Source: Deltaproteobacteria bacterium RIFOXYA12_FULL_61_11 (GTDB taxonomy: Bacteria > Bdellovibrionota_F > JAHFAK01 > YA12-FULL-61-11). Taken from it: DNA of 10,319 nucleotides. The translations under genes and the position numbers were made by a program. The notes below the pieces were generated by a model, which was given only the letters and a program-made list of their open reading frames with translations, ran no database searches and was not told where the DNA came from. Shown here one piece after another: positions 1 through 6,180 of the stretch (position 1 is the stretch's first letter; the number at the start of each line of letters is the position of its first letter). The DNA is taken from the NCBI GenBank assembly GCA_001799195.1, contig MGSU01000334.1:1-10319 (forward strand), written 5' to 3'.

Positions 1-582
1 GCTGGAGCATGGCTCGCCTTCCTCGACGACGACGATCGATGGTACCCTCGTAAACTCCTCGGCCAAGCCCGGCTGCTCAGCGAACTCCCCGACGTCGCCC
101 TGGTGGGGGAAGTTCGCGACTCCTCGTGCCGGACCGGCTTCCTGACCCTGCGCGATCTCCTGCTCGATTGTTCTCTGGTTACCTCCTCGGTCGTGATCCG
201 GCGAACTGCCTTGCCCGGCACTCGGCCGTTCGATCCACGTCTGCCCATCGTGGATGACTACGATCTCTGGCTCAGGTTAGCGGCTAGACACCTCGTGTGG
301 GCCACTCCCCCGGCCGAGGTGGAGCGAGGCAGGCCTGACGGGGAGTCGACGCTGAGCGACGACCTCGCTCTGAATTTCTCCGCCTCGGCGCAGGTGGTGG
401 CGAAATATCGGAACCTCGCCCACGCCGATGAGGAACTGGCAGACCGGCTGCTCAGTCTGAACAGAACAGCCACCGGACTGGCGCTGCGCGAAGGTCGGCC
501 GCGACTCGCCCTCGAGGCTTGCTGGCACACCCTCGAGGAGCGGGGACGATATATGCTCGGGAAAAGGCTGTTCGGGTTCTGA
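1..582 (+). CDS. Family 2 (GT-A) glycosyltransferase, 5'-truncated by window edge
   Basis: The frame is open from base 1 to the TGA at 580-582, giving 193 residues of a C-terminal portion; the true start lies outside the window. Residues 4-19 of the fragment read WLAFLDDDDRWYPRKL, the classic GT2 'FLDDDDxWxPxKL' block whose Asp residues (DXD) bind the nucleotide-sugar and divalent metal. Residues 85-92, DDYDLWLR, match the '(E/D)DYDLWLR' block found near the catalytic base and acceptor site. The family transfers sugars from activated donors to glycan, lipid or protein acceptors at the cytoplasmic face of the membrane; the substrate cannot be inferred here. The last 80 or so residues are helical and Arg-rich with no obvious membrane segment. 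A GTG at 103 falls inside the conserved domain, so it is not the start. The gene ends at tandem hairpins and appears unrelated to the ribosomal operon. Confidence 0.88.
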   Translation, partial: AGAWLAFLDDDDRWYPRKLLGQARLLSELPDVALVGEVRDSSCRTGFLTLRDLLLDCSLVTSSVVIRRTALPGTRPFDPRLPIVDDYDLWLRLAARHLVWATPPAEVERGRPDGESTLSDDLALNFSASAQVVAKYRNLAHADEELADRLLSLNRTATGLALREGRPRLALEACWHTLEERGRYMLGKRLFGF

Positions 583-626
583 ACCCGGGTTTCGCTCTCT
601 TCTCTATCATTAATATAGAGAGAGAG
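573..626 (+). terminator. Tandem hairpins after the glycosyltransferase gene, possible terminator
   Basis: Two inverted repeats lie at and just beyond the stop codon. The first is CGGGTT (573-578) pairing with AACCCG (582-587) around a 3-nt loop that includes part of the stop. The second pairs 595-607 with 615-626, giving 12 base pairs with one bulged T and a 7-nt AT-rich loop. There is no U-tract downstream of the second stem, so this is not a textbook intrinsic terminator. It could also act as a 3'-end stabiliser or a block to read-through into the next operon. Position at the end of one gene and before a new promoter supports a 3'-end role. Confidence 0.4.
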
Positions 627-663
627 GAACACCTCCACCTTCTCACTCGACTCGTCGACGTGG

Positions 664-692
664 TTGCGCCTCTTCGTTGCGATTGCTATGAT
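664..692 (+). promoter_or_regulatory. Predicted sigma70-type promoter for the two-gene hypothetical operon
   Basis: TTGCGC (664-669) serves as a -35 with 3 of 6 consensus bases, separated by exactly 17 nt from TATGAT (687-692), a -10 with 5 of 6 consensus bases. Transcription would begin near 699, leaving a short leader that carries the GAGGGG ribosome-binding site before the ATG at 722. It lies just downstream of the hairpins that end the previous gene. This is prediction from motif and spacing only. Confidence 0.5.
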
Positions 693-721
693 TTCGCTTC
701 CAACCGTACCAGAGGGGGGCG

Positions 722-1267
722 ATGCGAGTCGAAGTCTACGGTCCCATACGGAAATATCGGCTTTTCAATGCCTTCATGGTGGCCATCATTGCGAGCTTGA
801 TCGGCCTCGGTTTCCTTCACTATCGCCGGACCGAGAGCGAGGTTGAGGAGGTCCTTCGCCGGGAGCACGAGCTGCAGCAGCGGTACTTCACCCTGCGCAC
901 GCTCCATGACCAGCTATCCTCCCGGCTCAAAGCCTTTGAGAGCCCCCCGGCCACTGCTGCCGGCACCGGCCAACCGAATACCCCCGAATTGCTCTTCGGA
1001 CAAGATGGGTTCCTCGTCCGTGAGCAACTGCACGAGGGTAAGACCGTCTCCCTCCAAGACAAGATCATGCTCGAACTCAAGAAGGTACTCGGCCAGAAAT
1101 GTCAGCTCCAACTCCAAGTACCCGCCTCGAACTTCGTGCAGACTTTCTGGATCGAGGCAGAGAAAAACTTCGATTTCAATTACCTGGGCACCGTCTTGCG
1201 CCTACAGATCAGGACGGTCAACCCCTATGATCGGATGATCGAATACGCAGTGTTTCGACTCGACTGA
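722..1267 (+). CDS. Hypothetical bitopic membrane protein with coiled coil
   Basis: This 181-aa protein is not recognised. It has a short basic N-terminus (residues 1-13), one hydrophobic segment at about residues 15-32, and then a charged heptad-like helical stretch (about 37-70) likely to form a coiled coil. A Pro/Gly/Thr-rich linker follows (75-88), and the C-terminal part (90-181) has alternating beta-like segments. This layout predicts an N-in membrane anchor with the bulk outside the cytoplasm. It resembles small anchored coiled-coil proteins such as PilO-like or FtsL-like factors in topology only; no family motif is visible. The ATG at 722 is chosen because a GAGGGG Shine-Dalgarno lies just upstream and a promoter sits at 664-692. 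The next gene is 64 nt downstream and probably co-transcribed. Confidence 0.72.
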   Translation: MRVEVYGPIRKYRLFNAFMVAIIASLIGLGFLHYRRTESEVEEVLRREHELQQRYFTLRTLHDQLSSRLKAFESPPATAAGTGQPNTPELLFGQDGFLVREQLHEGKTVSLQDKIMLELKKVLGQKCQLQLQVPASNFVQTFWIEAEKNFDFNYLGTVLRLQIRTVNPYDRMIEYAVFRLD

Positions 1268-1331
1268 GGAAGGGCTTGCCCTAGAACCCTGGCGAAACAG
1301 TCCGGTCCAGAGCCGGAGAAAAGGACGCATC

Positions 1332-2258
1332 ATGGCTTCGATCAGACGGCACTGTCCCATCTTGAAGGCGCTTCCCCCGGTACTCGTCCTGCTCCTCGTC
1401 ACCAGCGGACTGCTGGGGAATACGGCAGGCGGGGCTCCGGCCAGTGCTCGTGACAACGAACTCAAAAACTTGCGCAAACAGATCACCGATCTCGAGAACC
1501 AGGTTCGAACCAAGCGGGACAAACTCGAGCGACTGCTCTTCCCGATGGACGAGCGATTACCCGGGGCCTATCGGGACATGCTTCAGGCGCTCAAGGTCAT
1601 GCATCACGACGAAGTAGAGACCTATTTCTCCCTCTTGGGCGAAATCGCGTTCTCGAGCGATCCAGTCTACCGTAAGTTCTTGAAAATAGCGGTCATCTAT
1701 TATCGGGGGCGCATCCTCGCGGATAGATATGCCAGCAATTATCTCTTTGAAATCCAAGCGTACGAGCACCCTGAGGATACCGAACAACAACGTCTGAACA
1801 AGCAGATCGTCAAGGAGAGGCACCGTCGCCTCAATCACGAGGCCGACGAGCGCTTTCCCGTACTGGTGCGCTTGGCCAGGATCTACCTCGACAACGTGTC
1901 GTCAATGCATGGCCTGCGCGTACTTCCCTCCCTCCCGTCACCCGAACGCTGCAAGCTCAAGAAAGAGTTCGAGTTGACCCTCCTCGACTTCAACCCTTCT
2001 TATATGGAGAAGAAACTCGATTCCATCGCGTGCGAATCGTTGCTCACCTCCATGGGTTCGGATCTTCGGGCTTCAGACATAGACCTGCTCTTCGACCTCG
2101 GAGACATGTTGGCCAACAAATATGTCACCGAGCCGTCCCAGAAAACCTACCGCCAACTCGCTCGGGTGTGCTTCGAGCGGGTCATTGAACTCACAAAACT
2201 CAAGCAATACCATCGCTTGCTCTTGCTCAGCCGACAAAGACTCACCTCGTTGCGCTAA
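1332..2258 (+). CDS. Hypothetical exported helical protein with N-terminal coiled coil
   Basis: This 308-aa protein is not recognised. The first 39 residues look like a signal peptide: a basic n-region (RRH, residues 5-7), a Leu/Val-rich core (about 13-28) and an A-S-A motif at 37-39, a plausible signal peptidase I site. The mature N-terminus shows a clean heptad pattern (L47, I51, L54, V58, then L65, L68), so a coiled coil is likely. The remainder is charged, leucine-rich and mostly helical, with paired-helix stretches reminiscent of TPR-type solenoids, but no consensus repeat is clear. No lipobox cysteine is present near the predicted cleavage site. The start has an AAGGA Shine-Dalgarno at 1320-1324, 7 nt upstream. 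It lies 64 nt after the anchored coiled-coil gene; the two may act together at the cell envelope, which is inference from position and topology. Confidence 0.72.
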   Translation: MASIRRHCPILKALPPVLVLLLVTSGLLGNTAGGAPASARDNELKNLRKQITDLENQVRTKRDKLERLLFPMDERLPGAYRDMLQALKVMHHDEVETYFSLLGEIAFSSDPVYRKFLKIAVIYYRGRILADRYASNYLFEIQAYEHPEDTEQQRLNKQIVKERHRRLNHEADERFPVLVRLARIYLDNVSSMHGLRVLPSLPSPERCKLKKEFELTLLDFNPSYMEKKLDSIACESLLTSMGSDLRASDIDLLFDLGDMLANKYVTEPSQKTYRQLARVCFERVIELTKLKQYHRLLLLSRQRLTSLR

Positions 2259-2385
2259 GGCAGTCCGAGAATACAGGGGGAGATGACAGCCTGCGGGACC
2301 CCGAACCGGTGCGGGCGAGTTTAGCAAGATCCGCGCCCGATACCCACACAATCGCGCTAATCGGTCCACAAGAGGGCGAATTTCC
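2259..2385. other. Intergenic spacer between the hypothetical gene and the ribosomal operon promoter
   Basis: I see no coding potential here. An imperfectly supported inverted repeat, CGGGCG (2312-2317) with CGCCCG (2334-2339), has a 16-nt loop and no following U-tract. It could be a weak 3'-end structure for the upstream gene, but it is not a convincing intrinsic terminator. Confidence 0.4.
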
Positions 2386-2414
2386 TTGACAGGACTCCGT
2401 TCCTCTGGTAGGTT
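2386..2414 (+). promoter_or_regulatory. Predicted main promoter of the ribosomal-protein operon
   Basis: A perfect -35 hexamer TTGACA (2386-2391) is followed after 17 nt by TAGGTT (2409-2414), a -10 that keeps T1, A2 and T6 of the consensus. Transcription would start near 2421, giving a leader of about 105 nt before rpsL. This is the only strong promoter-like match seen upstream of the operon, and all ribosomal genes to the right edge are closely packed, so it likely drives them all. The call rests on motif and spacing. Confidence 0.62.
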
Positions 2415-2420
2415 CCGCGT

Positions 2421-2526
2421 CCTGGTATTGCGAGCCGGATGCGAAAGTATTTCCAACCGGTCGATAATACAAGCAAAATTGTCTGGCCGCAAGGCCGGGT
2501 GACCCGGTCGAGCGAGGAGGAACGGT
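2421..2526 (+). promoter_or_regulatory. Structured 5' leader of the rpsL operon, candidate autoregulatory RNA
   Basis: The predicted transcript begins with a long stem: 2425-2438 pairs with 2457-2470 (GTATTG-CGA-CCGG against CCGG-TCG-TAATAC) with single-base bulges at G2434 and A2464, about 13 pairs including one G-U. Its 18-nt apical loop can form a further GAAA/TTTC mini-stem (2443-2446 with 2450-2453). After a single-stranded A-rich linker come two overlapping hairpins: GGCC-GCAA-GGCC (2485-2496), with a GNRA tetraloop, and GGCCGGG-TGA-CCCGGTC (2493-2509). They share 2493-2496 and cannot both form. A perfect AGGAGG (2515-2520) follows, 6 nt before the rpsL ATG. Bacterial ribosomal operons are often controlled by a protein product binding the leader; which protein would bind here is not apparent. 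Confidence 0.5.
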
Positions 2527-2898
2527 ATGCCGACCATCAACCAACTGGTGCGCCACGGGAGATCGCAGGTCAAAGCGAAGACCTCGGCTCCAGCATTACG
2601 TGCTTGTCCTCAGAAGCGCGGTGTCTGCACCAGGGTCTACACCACCACGCCCAAGAAGCCTAACTCCGCCTTGCGCAAAGTCGCTCGCGTTCGACTGGTC
2701 AACGGCTTCGAAGTCACCAGTTACATCCCCGGAGTCGGGCACAACCTCCAAGAGCACTCCGTGGTTCTCATCCGTGGCGGTCGCGTGAAGGACCTCCCGG
2801 GTGTTCGGTATCATATCATCCGTGGCGTTCTCGACACCGTCGGGGTCGAAGGTCGCCGACAGAGCCGCTCCAAGTACGGCGCCAAGCGGCCCAAGTAA
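2527..2898 (+). CDS. rpsL: 30S ribosomal protein S12 (uS12)
   Basis: S12 sits at the decoding centre of the 30S subunit and monitors codon-anticodon pairing. The 123-residue product matches the family over its full length. It has the N-terminal [25 protein letters not shown] at 26-45, NSALRK at 46-51 and the loop [14 protein letters not shown] at 83-96. The streptomycin-related residues K43, K88 and P91 are wild-type, so no classical resistance substitution is present. D89, the residue methylthiolated by RimO in some bacteria, is conserved. The ATG at 2527 follows a perfect AGGAGG at 2515-2520. It is the first gene of the fused str-S10-spc operon, 28 nt before rpsG. Confidence 0.98.
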   Translation: MPTINQLVRHGRSQVKAKTSAPALRACPQKRGVCTRVYTTTPKKPNSALRKVARVRLVNGFEVTSYIPGVGHNLQEHSVVLIRGGRVKDLPGVRYHIIRGVLDTVGVEGRRQSRSKYGAKRPK

Positions 2899-2926
2899 GA
2901 CTGGTTACGCGAAGGGGTAACGAACC

Positions 2927-3400
2927 ATGCCGAGAAGAAGGGAAGTCCAGAAACGGAAGATCCTGCCGGATCCCAAGTACCATGACGTGATGGTCACCAA
3001 ATTCGTCAATGGGTTGATGAAGCAGGGCAAGAAGAGTGTCGCCGAGAGCATCATGTACGGCGCCCTTGATTTCATCGCCGAACACGAACGTCGCGAAGGC
3101 CCCCTGACGGTCTTCAAGACCGCCATGGAGAATGCCAAACCGGTCATCGAGGTCAAGTCCCGCAGAGTCGGCGGTTCCACCTATCAGGTTCCGGTCGAGA
3201 TCCGGGCGAACCGTCGAGAGTCCTTGGCGGTACGCTGGTTGATCGATTTCGCTTCCAAGCGTCCCGGCAAGAATTTCGGTGAGAAATTGGCCGGTGAGTT
3301 GTTGGACGCTTACGACAAGAAGGGCATGACGATTAAGAAGCGCGAGGATGTGCACAAAATGGCCGAAGCGAACAAGGCCTTTGCGCACTACCGTTGGTGA
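2927..3400 (+). CDS. rpsG: 30S ribosomal protein S7 (uS7)
   Basis: S7 is a primary 16S rRNA-binding protein that nucleates assembly of the 30S head and contacts the E-site tRNA. The 157-aa product has the usual short-form length, begins MPRRRE, and carries [18 protein letters not shown] at 76-93, which includes the RNA-binding beta-hairpin. It ends with the typical helix [15 protein letters not shown] (143-157). In enterobacteria S7 represses its own operon by binding the rpsL-rpsG spacer. Here that spacer is only 28 nt with no evident extended structure, so control of that kind would have to act elsewhere. Downstream, fusA and tuf are missing and rpsJ starts 10 nt after the stop. Confidence 0.98.
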   Translation: MPRRREVQKRKILPDPKYHDVMVTKFVNGLMKQGKKSVAESIMYGALDFIAEHERREGPLTVFKTAMENAKPVIEVKSRRVGGSTYQVPVEIRANRRESLAVRWLIDFASKRPGKNFGEKLAGELLDAYDKKGMTIKKREDVHKMAEANKAFAHYRW

Positions 3401-3410
3401 GGCTGGTACC

Positions 3411-3719
3411 ATGAACAACGACAAGATCAGGATCAAGCTCAAGGCTTACGACCATAAGCTGCTCGACCAGTCGACCAAGTCGATTACCGACACGGCGAGA
3501 CTGACCGGAGCGAAAGTGGTCGGACCAATCCCTTTACCGACCTCGATCAATCGGTACACCGTGTTGCGCTCGCCGCACATCGACAAGAAGTCCCGCGAGC
3601 AGTTCGAAATGCGAACTCATAAACGTCTCATCGAGATCCAGGAGCCCAACCAACAGACCGTGGACTCCCTGATGAAGCTCGACCTCTCGGCGGGCGTGGA
3701 TGTAGAGATCAAGCTCTGA
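3411..3719 (+). CDS. rpsJ: 30S ribosomal protein S10 (uS10)
   Basis: S10 is a 30S head protein and, as NusE, also a component of transcription antitermination complexes. The 102-aa product shows the family core [19 protein letters not shown] (39-57) followed by [19 protein letters not shown] (58-76). The ATG at 3411 is chosen over an in-frame ATG at 3348, which lies inside rpsG. GAGG, formed by the last two bases of the rpsG stop plus GG (3399-3402), is an 8-nt-spaced Shine-Dalgarno. Because rpsG precedes it by 10 nt there is no room for an S10 leader of the enterobacterial kind that L4 uses for attenuation. The next gene is rplD, not the expected rplC. Confidence 0.98.
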   Translation: MNNDKIRIKLKAYDHKLLDQSTKSITDTARLTGAKVVGPIPLPTSINRYTVLRSPHIDKKSREQFEMRTHKRLIEIQEPNQQTVDSLMKLDLSAGVDVEIKL

Positions 3720-3751
3720 GCCGGCTGAGCAGTAGAAGGAAGGAGATCGGT

Positions 3752-4369
3752 ATGGACAAGCTTCCGATGTACAATGCCCAGGGGCAGCTCATGGGTGAAC
3801 TCGAGGTCAAGGATGGTTTCATCCTCGACGAGCCAAAGACTCACCTCTTCCATGAGGTAGTCCGGGCGAAATTGGCAGATCGCCGCCAGGGCACGGCCGA
3901 CACGAAAGAACGCTCCGATGTGCGCGGCGGCGGCAAGAAACCCTACCGACAGAAAGGCACCGGACAAGCTCGCCGGGGCACCTCTCGCTCTCCGATCATG
4001 CCCGGCGGCGGAACGACCTTCGGACCGCACCCTCGCAGTTACCACTTCAAGATCAATAAGAAGGTCCGCGGGTTGGCTGTACAATCAGCACTTTCGTTGA
4101 AGCTTCTGGAAGAAAAGCTCATCGTCGTCGATTCGCTGAACTTAACCGAACCCAAGACCAAGAAGGTCGTCGAACTCCTCGCGAATTTCAAGGTCCAGAA
4201 GGCCCTGTTCATTGATCAGGCGAATGACCTCCTGATGTTGTCGGTGCGCAACCTCCCGCGCAGCCGCTACCTCGATTGCAGGGCTCTCAACGTCTACGAC
4301 CTCCTCGCGTTCGACCATGTCATCATGTCTTCCAACGCCTACAAAGCGTTGGAAGAACGTTTTTGCTGA
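3752..4369 (+). CDS. rplD: 50S ribosomal protein L4 (uL4)
   Basis: L4 is an early-assembly 50S protein whose extended loop lines the peptide exit tunnel next to L22. The 205-aa product has normal length. The tunnel loop is visible at residues 59-81, with GGGKKPYRQKGTGQARRG and then TSRSP, followed by GGGTTFGPHPRSY. The C-terminal Rossmann-like half (about 110-205) contains RNLPRSRYLDCRALNVYDLL. The ATG at 3752 has a strong AAGGAAGGAG site just upstream. Only 32 nt separate it from rpsJ, with no space for the usual rplC. In enterobacteria L4 represses the S10 operon through the S10 leader; that leader is absent here. Confidence 0.97.
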   Translation: MDKLPMYNAQGQLMGELEVKDGFILDEPKTHLFHEVVRAKLADRRQGTADTKERSDVRGGGKKPYRQKGTGQARRGTSRSPIMPGGGTTFGPHPRSYHFKINKKVRGLAVQSALSLKLLEEKLIVVDSLNLTEPKTKKVVELLANFKVQKALFIDQANDLLMLSVRNLPRSRYLDCRALNVYDLLAFDHVIMSSNAYKALEERFC

Positions 4370-4378
4370 GGTAGGATC

Positions 4379-4675
4379 ATGCAGAGCGACATCTACCGCA
4401 GAATCGTCAGACCTATCCTCACCGAGAAGTCGCACGATCTCACCGACCTGCACAACAAGGTCGTTTTTGAGGTCGATCCGAACGCGAACGTTCTCGAGGT
4501 GAAGAAGGCCATCGAACAGATCTTCAAGGTCAAAGTCATCAAGATCAATTCGATGAATTTCCGTGGCAAAATCAAGCGCATCGGACGATTTGCCGGACAG
4601 CGCAGGAATTGGAAGAAAGTCATCGCCACCCTGAAGGAAGGAGACGCCATCAACTTCTTCCTCGAGGGTGTATAA
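4379..4675 (+). CDS. rplW: 50S ribosomal protein L23 (uL23)
   Basis: L23 lies at the tunnel exit and is the docking site for trigger factor and SRP. The 98-aa product begins with the family segment IVRPILTEKS (9-18); E16 aligns with E. coli E18, the trigger-factor contact. The long basic loop FRGKIKRIGRFAGQRRNWKK (about 61-80) enters 23S rRNA, and the end is LKEGDAINFF. The rplD stop TGA plus GG supplies the GAGG Shine-Dalgarno, with the start 9 nt after the stop, which suggests translational coupling. The stop is TAA. Confidence 0.97.
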   Translation: MQSDIYRRIVRPILTEKSHDLTDLHNKVVFEVDPNANVLEVKKAIEQIFKVKVIKINSMNFRGKIKRIGRFAGQRRNWKKVIATLKEGDAINFFLEGV

Positions 4676-4690
4676 GAACGGGGGCTCGTC

Positions 4691-5515
4691 ATGAAGAAGT
4701 TCAAGCCGACCTCACCGGGTCAGCGCTTCAAGACCATGTTGGATTTCGGGAGTTTGAGCAAGAAGCGTCCCGAGAAGGCCCTGACCGAGGGTCTCTGCAA
4801 GAAGTCCGGCAGGAACGTCAACGGTCGCATCACCTGTCGGCACCACGGCGGAGGGCATAAGCGACTCTATCGGATCATCGATTTCCGGCGCGACAAGCTC
4901 GACGTCCCGGGCAAGGTCACGGCGATTGAGTACGATCCCAACCGCAGCGCGAACATCGCGCTCATCACCTATGTCGACGGTGAGAAGCGCTATATTCTCG
5001 CTCCCGAAGGTCTCAAGGTTGGGGACAAAGTCATGTCCGGCGAGAATGCCGACATCGCCATCGGGAATGCCCTGCCGCTCAAGCGTTTACCGCTCGGTTC
5101 GATCATTCATGCGGTCGAACTCAAGCGAGGCAAGGGAGCCCAGATTGCCCGCGGTGCGGGAACGCAATGCCAACTCCTGACCAAGGAAGAAAAATACTGC
5201 CATGTCAAGTTGCCTTCCGGGGAGGTCAGGCTGGTACTCGCAGAGTGCTATGCCACCCTTGGCCAGGTTGGCAATCTCGAACACGGTATCGTCAGCATCG
5301 GCAAGGCCGGGCGGAGCCGCTGGATGGGTATCCGGCCGAGCGTCCGCGGAGTGGCAATGAACCCAGTCGACCATCCGCTCGGCGGTGGCGAAGGCAAAAC
5401 CTCGGGCGGCAGACATCCCTGCACTCCCTGGGGCAAACCGACCAAGGGGTACAAGACCAGGTCCAATCTCAGGACGGACCGGTTCATCGTCCAACGGTCC
5501 AAGAAGAAGAGATGA
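4691..5515 (+). CDS. rplB: 50S ribosomal protein L2 (uL2)
   Basis: L2 binds 23S rRNA domain IV, is needed for subunit joining and lies close to the peptidyl-transferase centre. The 274-aa product is full length: KPTSPGQRF (5-13), [20 protein letters not shown] (45-64), [13 protein letters not shown] (80-92), the C-terminal [20 protein letters not shown] (207-226) and a basic tail. The functionally critical His of the DHP motif (H228, equal to E. coli H229 in mature numbering) is kept. The following position, normally the second His of HPHGGGEG, is Leu (L230). The linker [15 protein letters not shown] follows, a form with the short TSGG insertion seen in several bacterial groups. It lies between rplW (15 nt gap) and rpsS (9 nt gap). 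Confidence 0.98.
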   Translation: MKKFKPTSPGQRFKTMLDFGSLSKKRPEKALTEGLCKKSGRNVNGRITCRHHGGGHKRLYRIIDFRRDKLDVPGKVTAIEYDPNRSANIALITYVDGEKRYILAPEGLKVGDKVMSGENADIAIGNALPLKRLPLGSIIHAVELKRGKGAQIARGAGTQCQLLTKEEKYCHVKLPSGEVRLVLAECYATLGQVGNLEHGIVSIGKAGRSRWMGIRPSVRGVAMNPVDHPLGGGEGKTSGGRHPCTPWGKPTKGYKTRSNLRTDRFIVQRSKKKR

Positions 5516-5524
5516 GGTGGCAGC

Positions 5525-5803
5525 GTGGCTAGGTCTGTAAAGAAAGGTCCGTTCATCGACGATCATCTGTTGAAGAAGGTCGGCGTGGCAAATGATAACA
5601 AGAGCAAGACACCGATCAAGACGTGGTCACGTCGCTCTACAATAGTGCCCGATATGGTCGGTCTGACCTTCGCGGTGCACAACGGCAAGAAGTTCGTGCC
5701 CGTATACGTGACCGAGCAACTGGTCGGTCACAAATTGGGTGAATTCTCGCCGACTAGGCAGTTCCACGGTCATTCCGGGGACCGCAAAACCAAGGCTAAG
5801 TGA
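5525..5803 (+). CDS. rpsS: 30S ribosomal protein S19 (uS19), GTG start
   Basis: S19 is a 30S head protein that contacts S13 and the A-site finger of 23S rRNA. The 92-aa product begins with the universal [10 protein letters not shown] and contains [26 protein letters not shown] and [13 protein letters not shown]. The GTG at 5525 is the only start that gives the conserved N-terminus. GAGGTGG (5514-5520), overlapping the rplB stop, provides the ribosome-binding site. The gene follows rplB by 9 nt and precedes rplV by 8 nt. Confidence 0.98.
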   Translation: MARSVKKGPFIDDHLLKKVGVANDNKSKTPIKTWSRRSTIVPDMVGLTFAVHNGKKFVPVYVTEQLVGHKLGEFSPTRQFHGHSGDRKTKAK

Positions 5804-5811
5804 GGAAGACC

Positions 5812-6144
5812 ATGGAAGCCAAGGCAACGCTTCGACATGTGCTGATGTCCCCGCAGAAGGTCAGGCTGGTTGCCGACCTGGTTCGCGGCAAACACCTCGA
5901 TGAAGCCCTGAACCAGCTCCGTTTCAGCAACAAGAAGGCCGCACGGTTCCTCAGCAAGGTCATCCGTTCGGCCATGGCCAATGCCGAGCGTGACGGTAAA
6001 ATGGACTTGGACAACGTCTACGTGAAAACCCTGATGGTGGACGGCGGAGCGGTGATGAAACGTTTCATGCCCCGCGCCATGGGCAGGGCGACAAAGATCC
6101 ACAAGCGCACGAGTCATATTTTCGTGTCGCTCGAGGAGAAATGA
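5812..6144 (+). CDS. rplV: 50S ribosomal protein L22 (uL22)
   Basis: L22 contacts all 23S rRNA domains and its beta-hairpin lines the exit tunnel at the macrolide constriction. The 110-aa product is typical in length, with [20 protein letters not shown] (8-27), and the hairpin region around [20 protein letters not shown]. No deletion or insertion of the type linked with macrolide resistance is evident in the hairpin. The ATG at 5812 is preferred over an in-frame GTG at 5800. The GTG overlaps the end of rpsS and would only add four residues, while the ATG has GAGGAAG at the proper distance, formed with the rpsS stop codon. Confidence 0.97.
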   Translation: MEAKATLRHVLMSPQKVRLVADLVRGKHLDEALNQLRFSNKKAARFLSKVIRSAMANAERDGKMDLDNVYVKTLMVDGGAVMKRFMPRAMGRATKIHKRTSHIFVSLEEK

Positions 6145-6180
6145 GTACAGTAGTCCTTTTTCGGTGAGTGGAGGAGAGCT

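Noticed and set aside
519-800. A 93-codon plus-strand frame bridging the glycosyltransferase end and the first hypothetical gene
   Set aside because: It overlaps both real genes in another frame, runs through the hairpin and promoter regions, and has no recognisable protein features.
2312-2339. Inverted repeat CGGGCG/CGCCCG as a terminator for the exported-protein gene
   Set aside because: The stem is only 6 bp with a 16-nt loop and no U-tract, so it is too weak to call as an intrinsic terminator.
2073-2573. A 166-codon minus-strand frame spanning the intergenic region and rpsL start
   Set aside because: It crosses the promoter and leader of the ribosomal operon and the ends of two genes on the other strand. 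The protein looks like random composition, so I do not treat it as a gene.
2816-3442. A 208-codon minus-strand frame
   Set aside because: It is antisense to the end of rpsL and all of rpsG, with no ribosome-binding site or recognisable motif; it is a shadow of the coding strand.
6145-6180. TTTTT run between rplV and rpsC as an internal terminator
   Set aside because: No stable GC-rich stem precedes the T-run, and rpsC directly follows with a strong ribosome-binding site.
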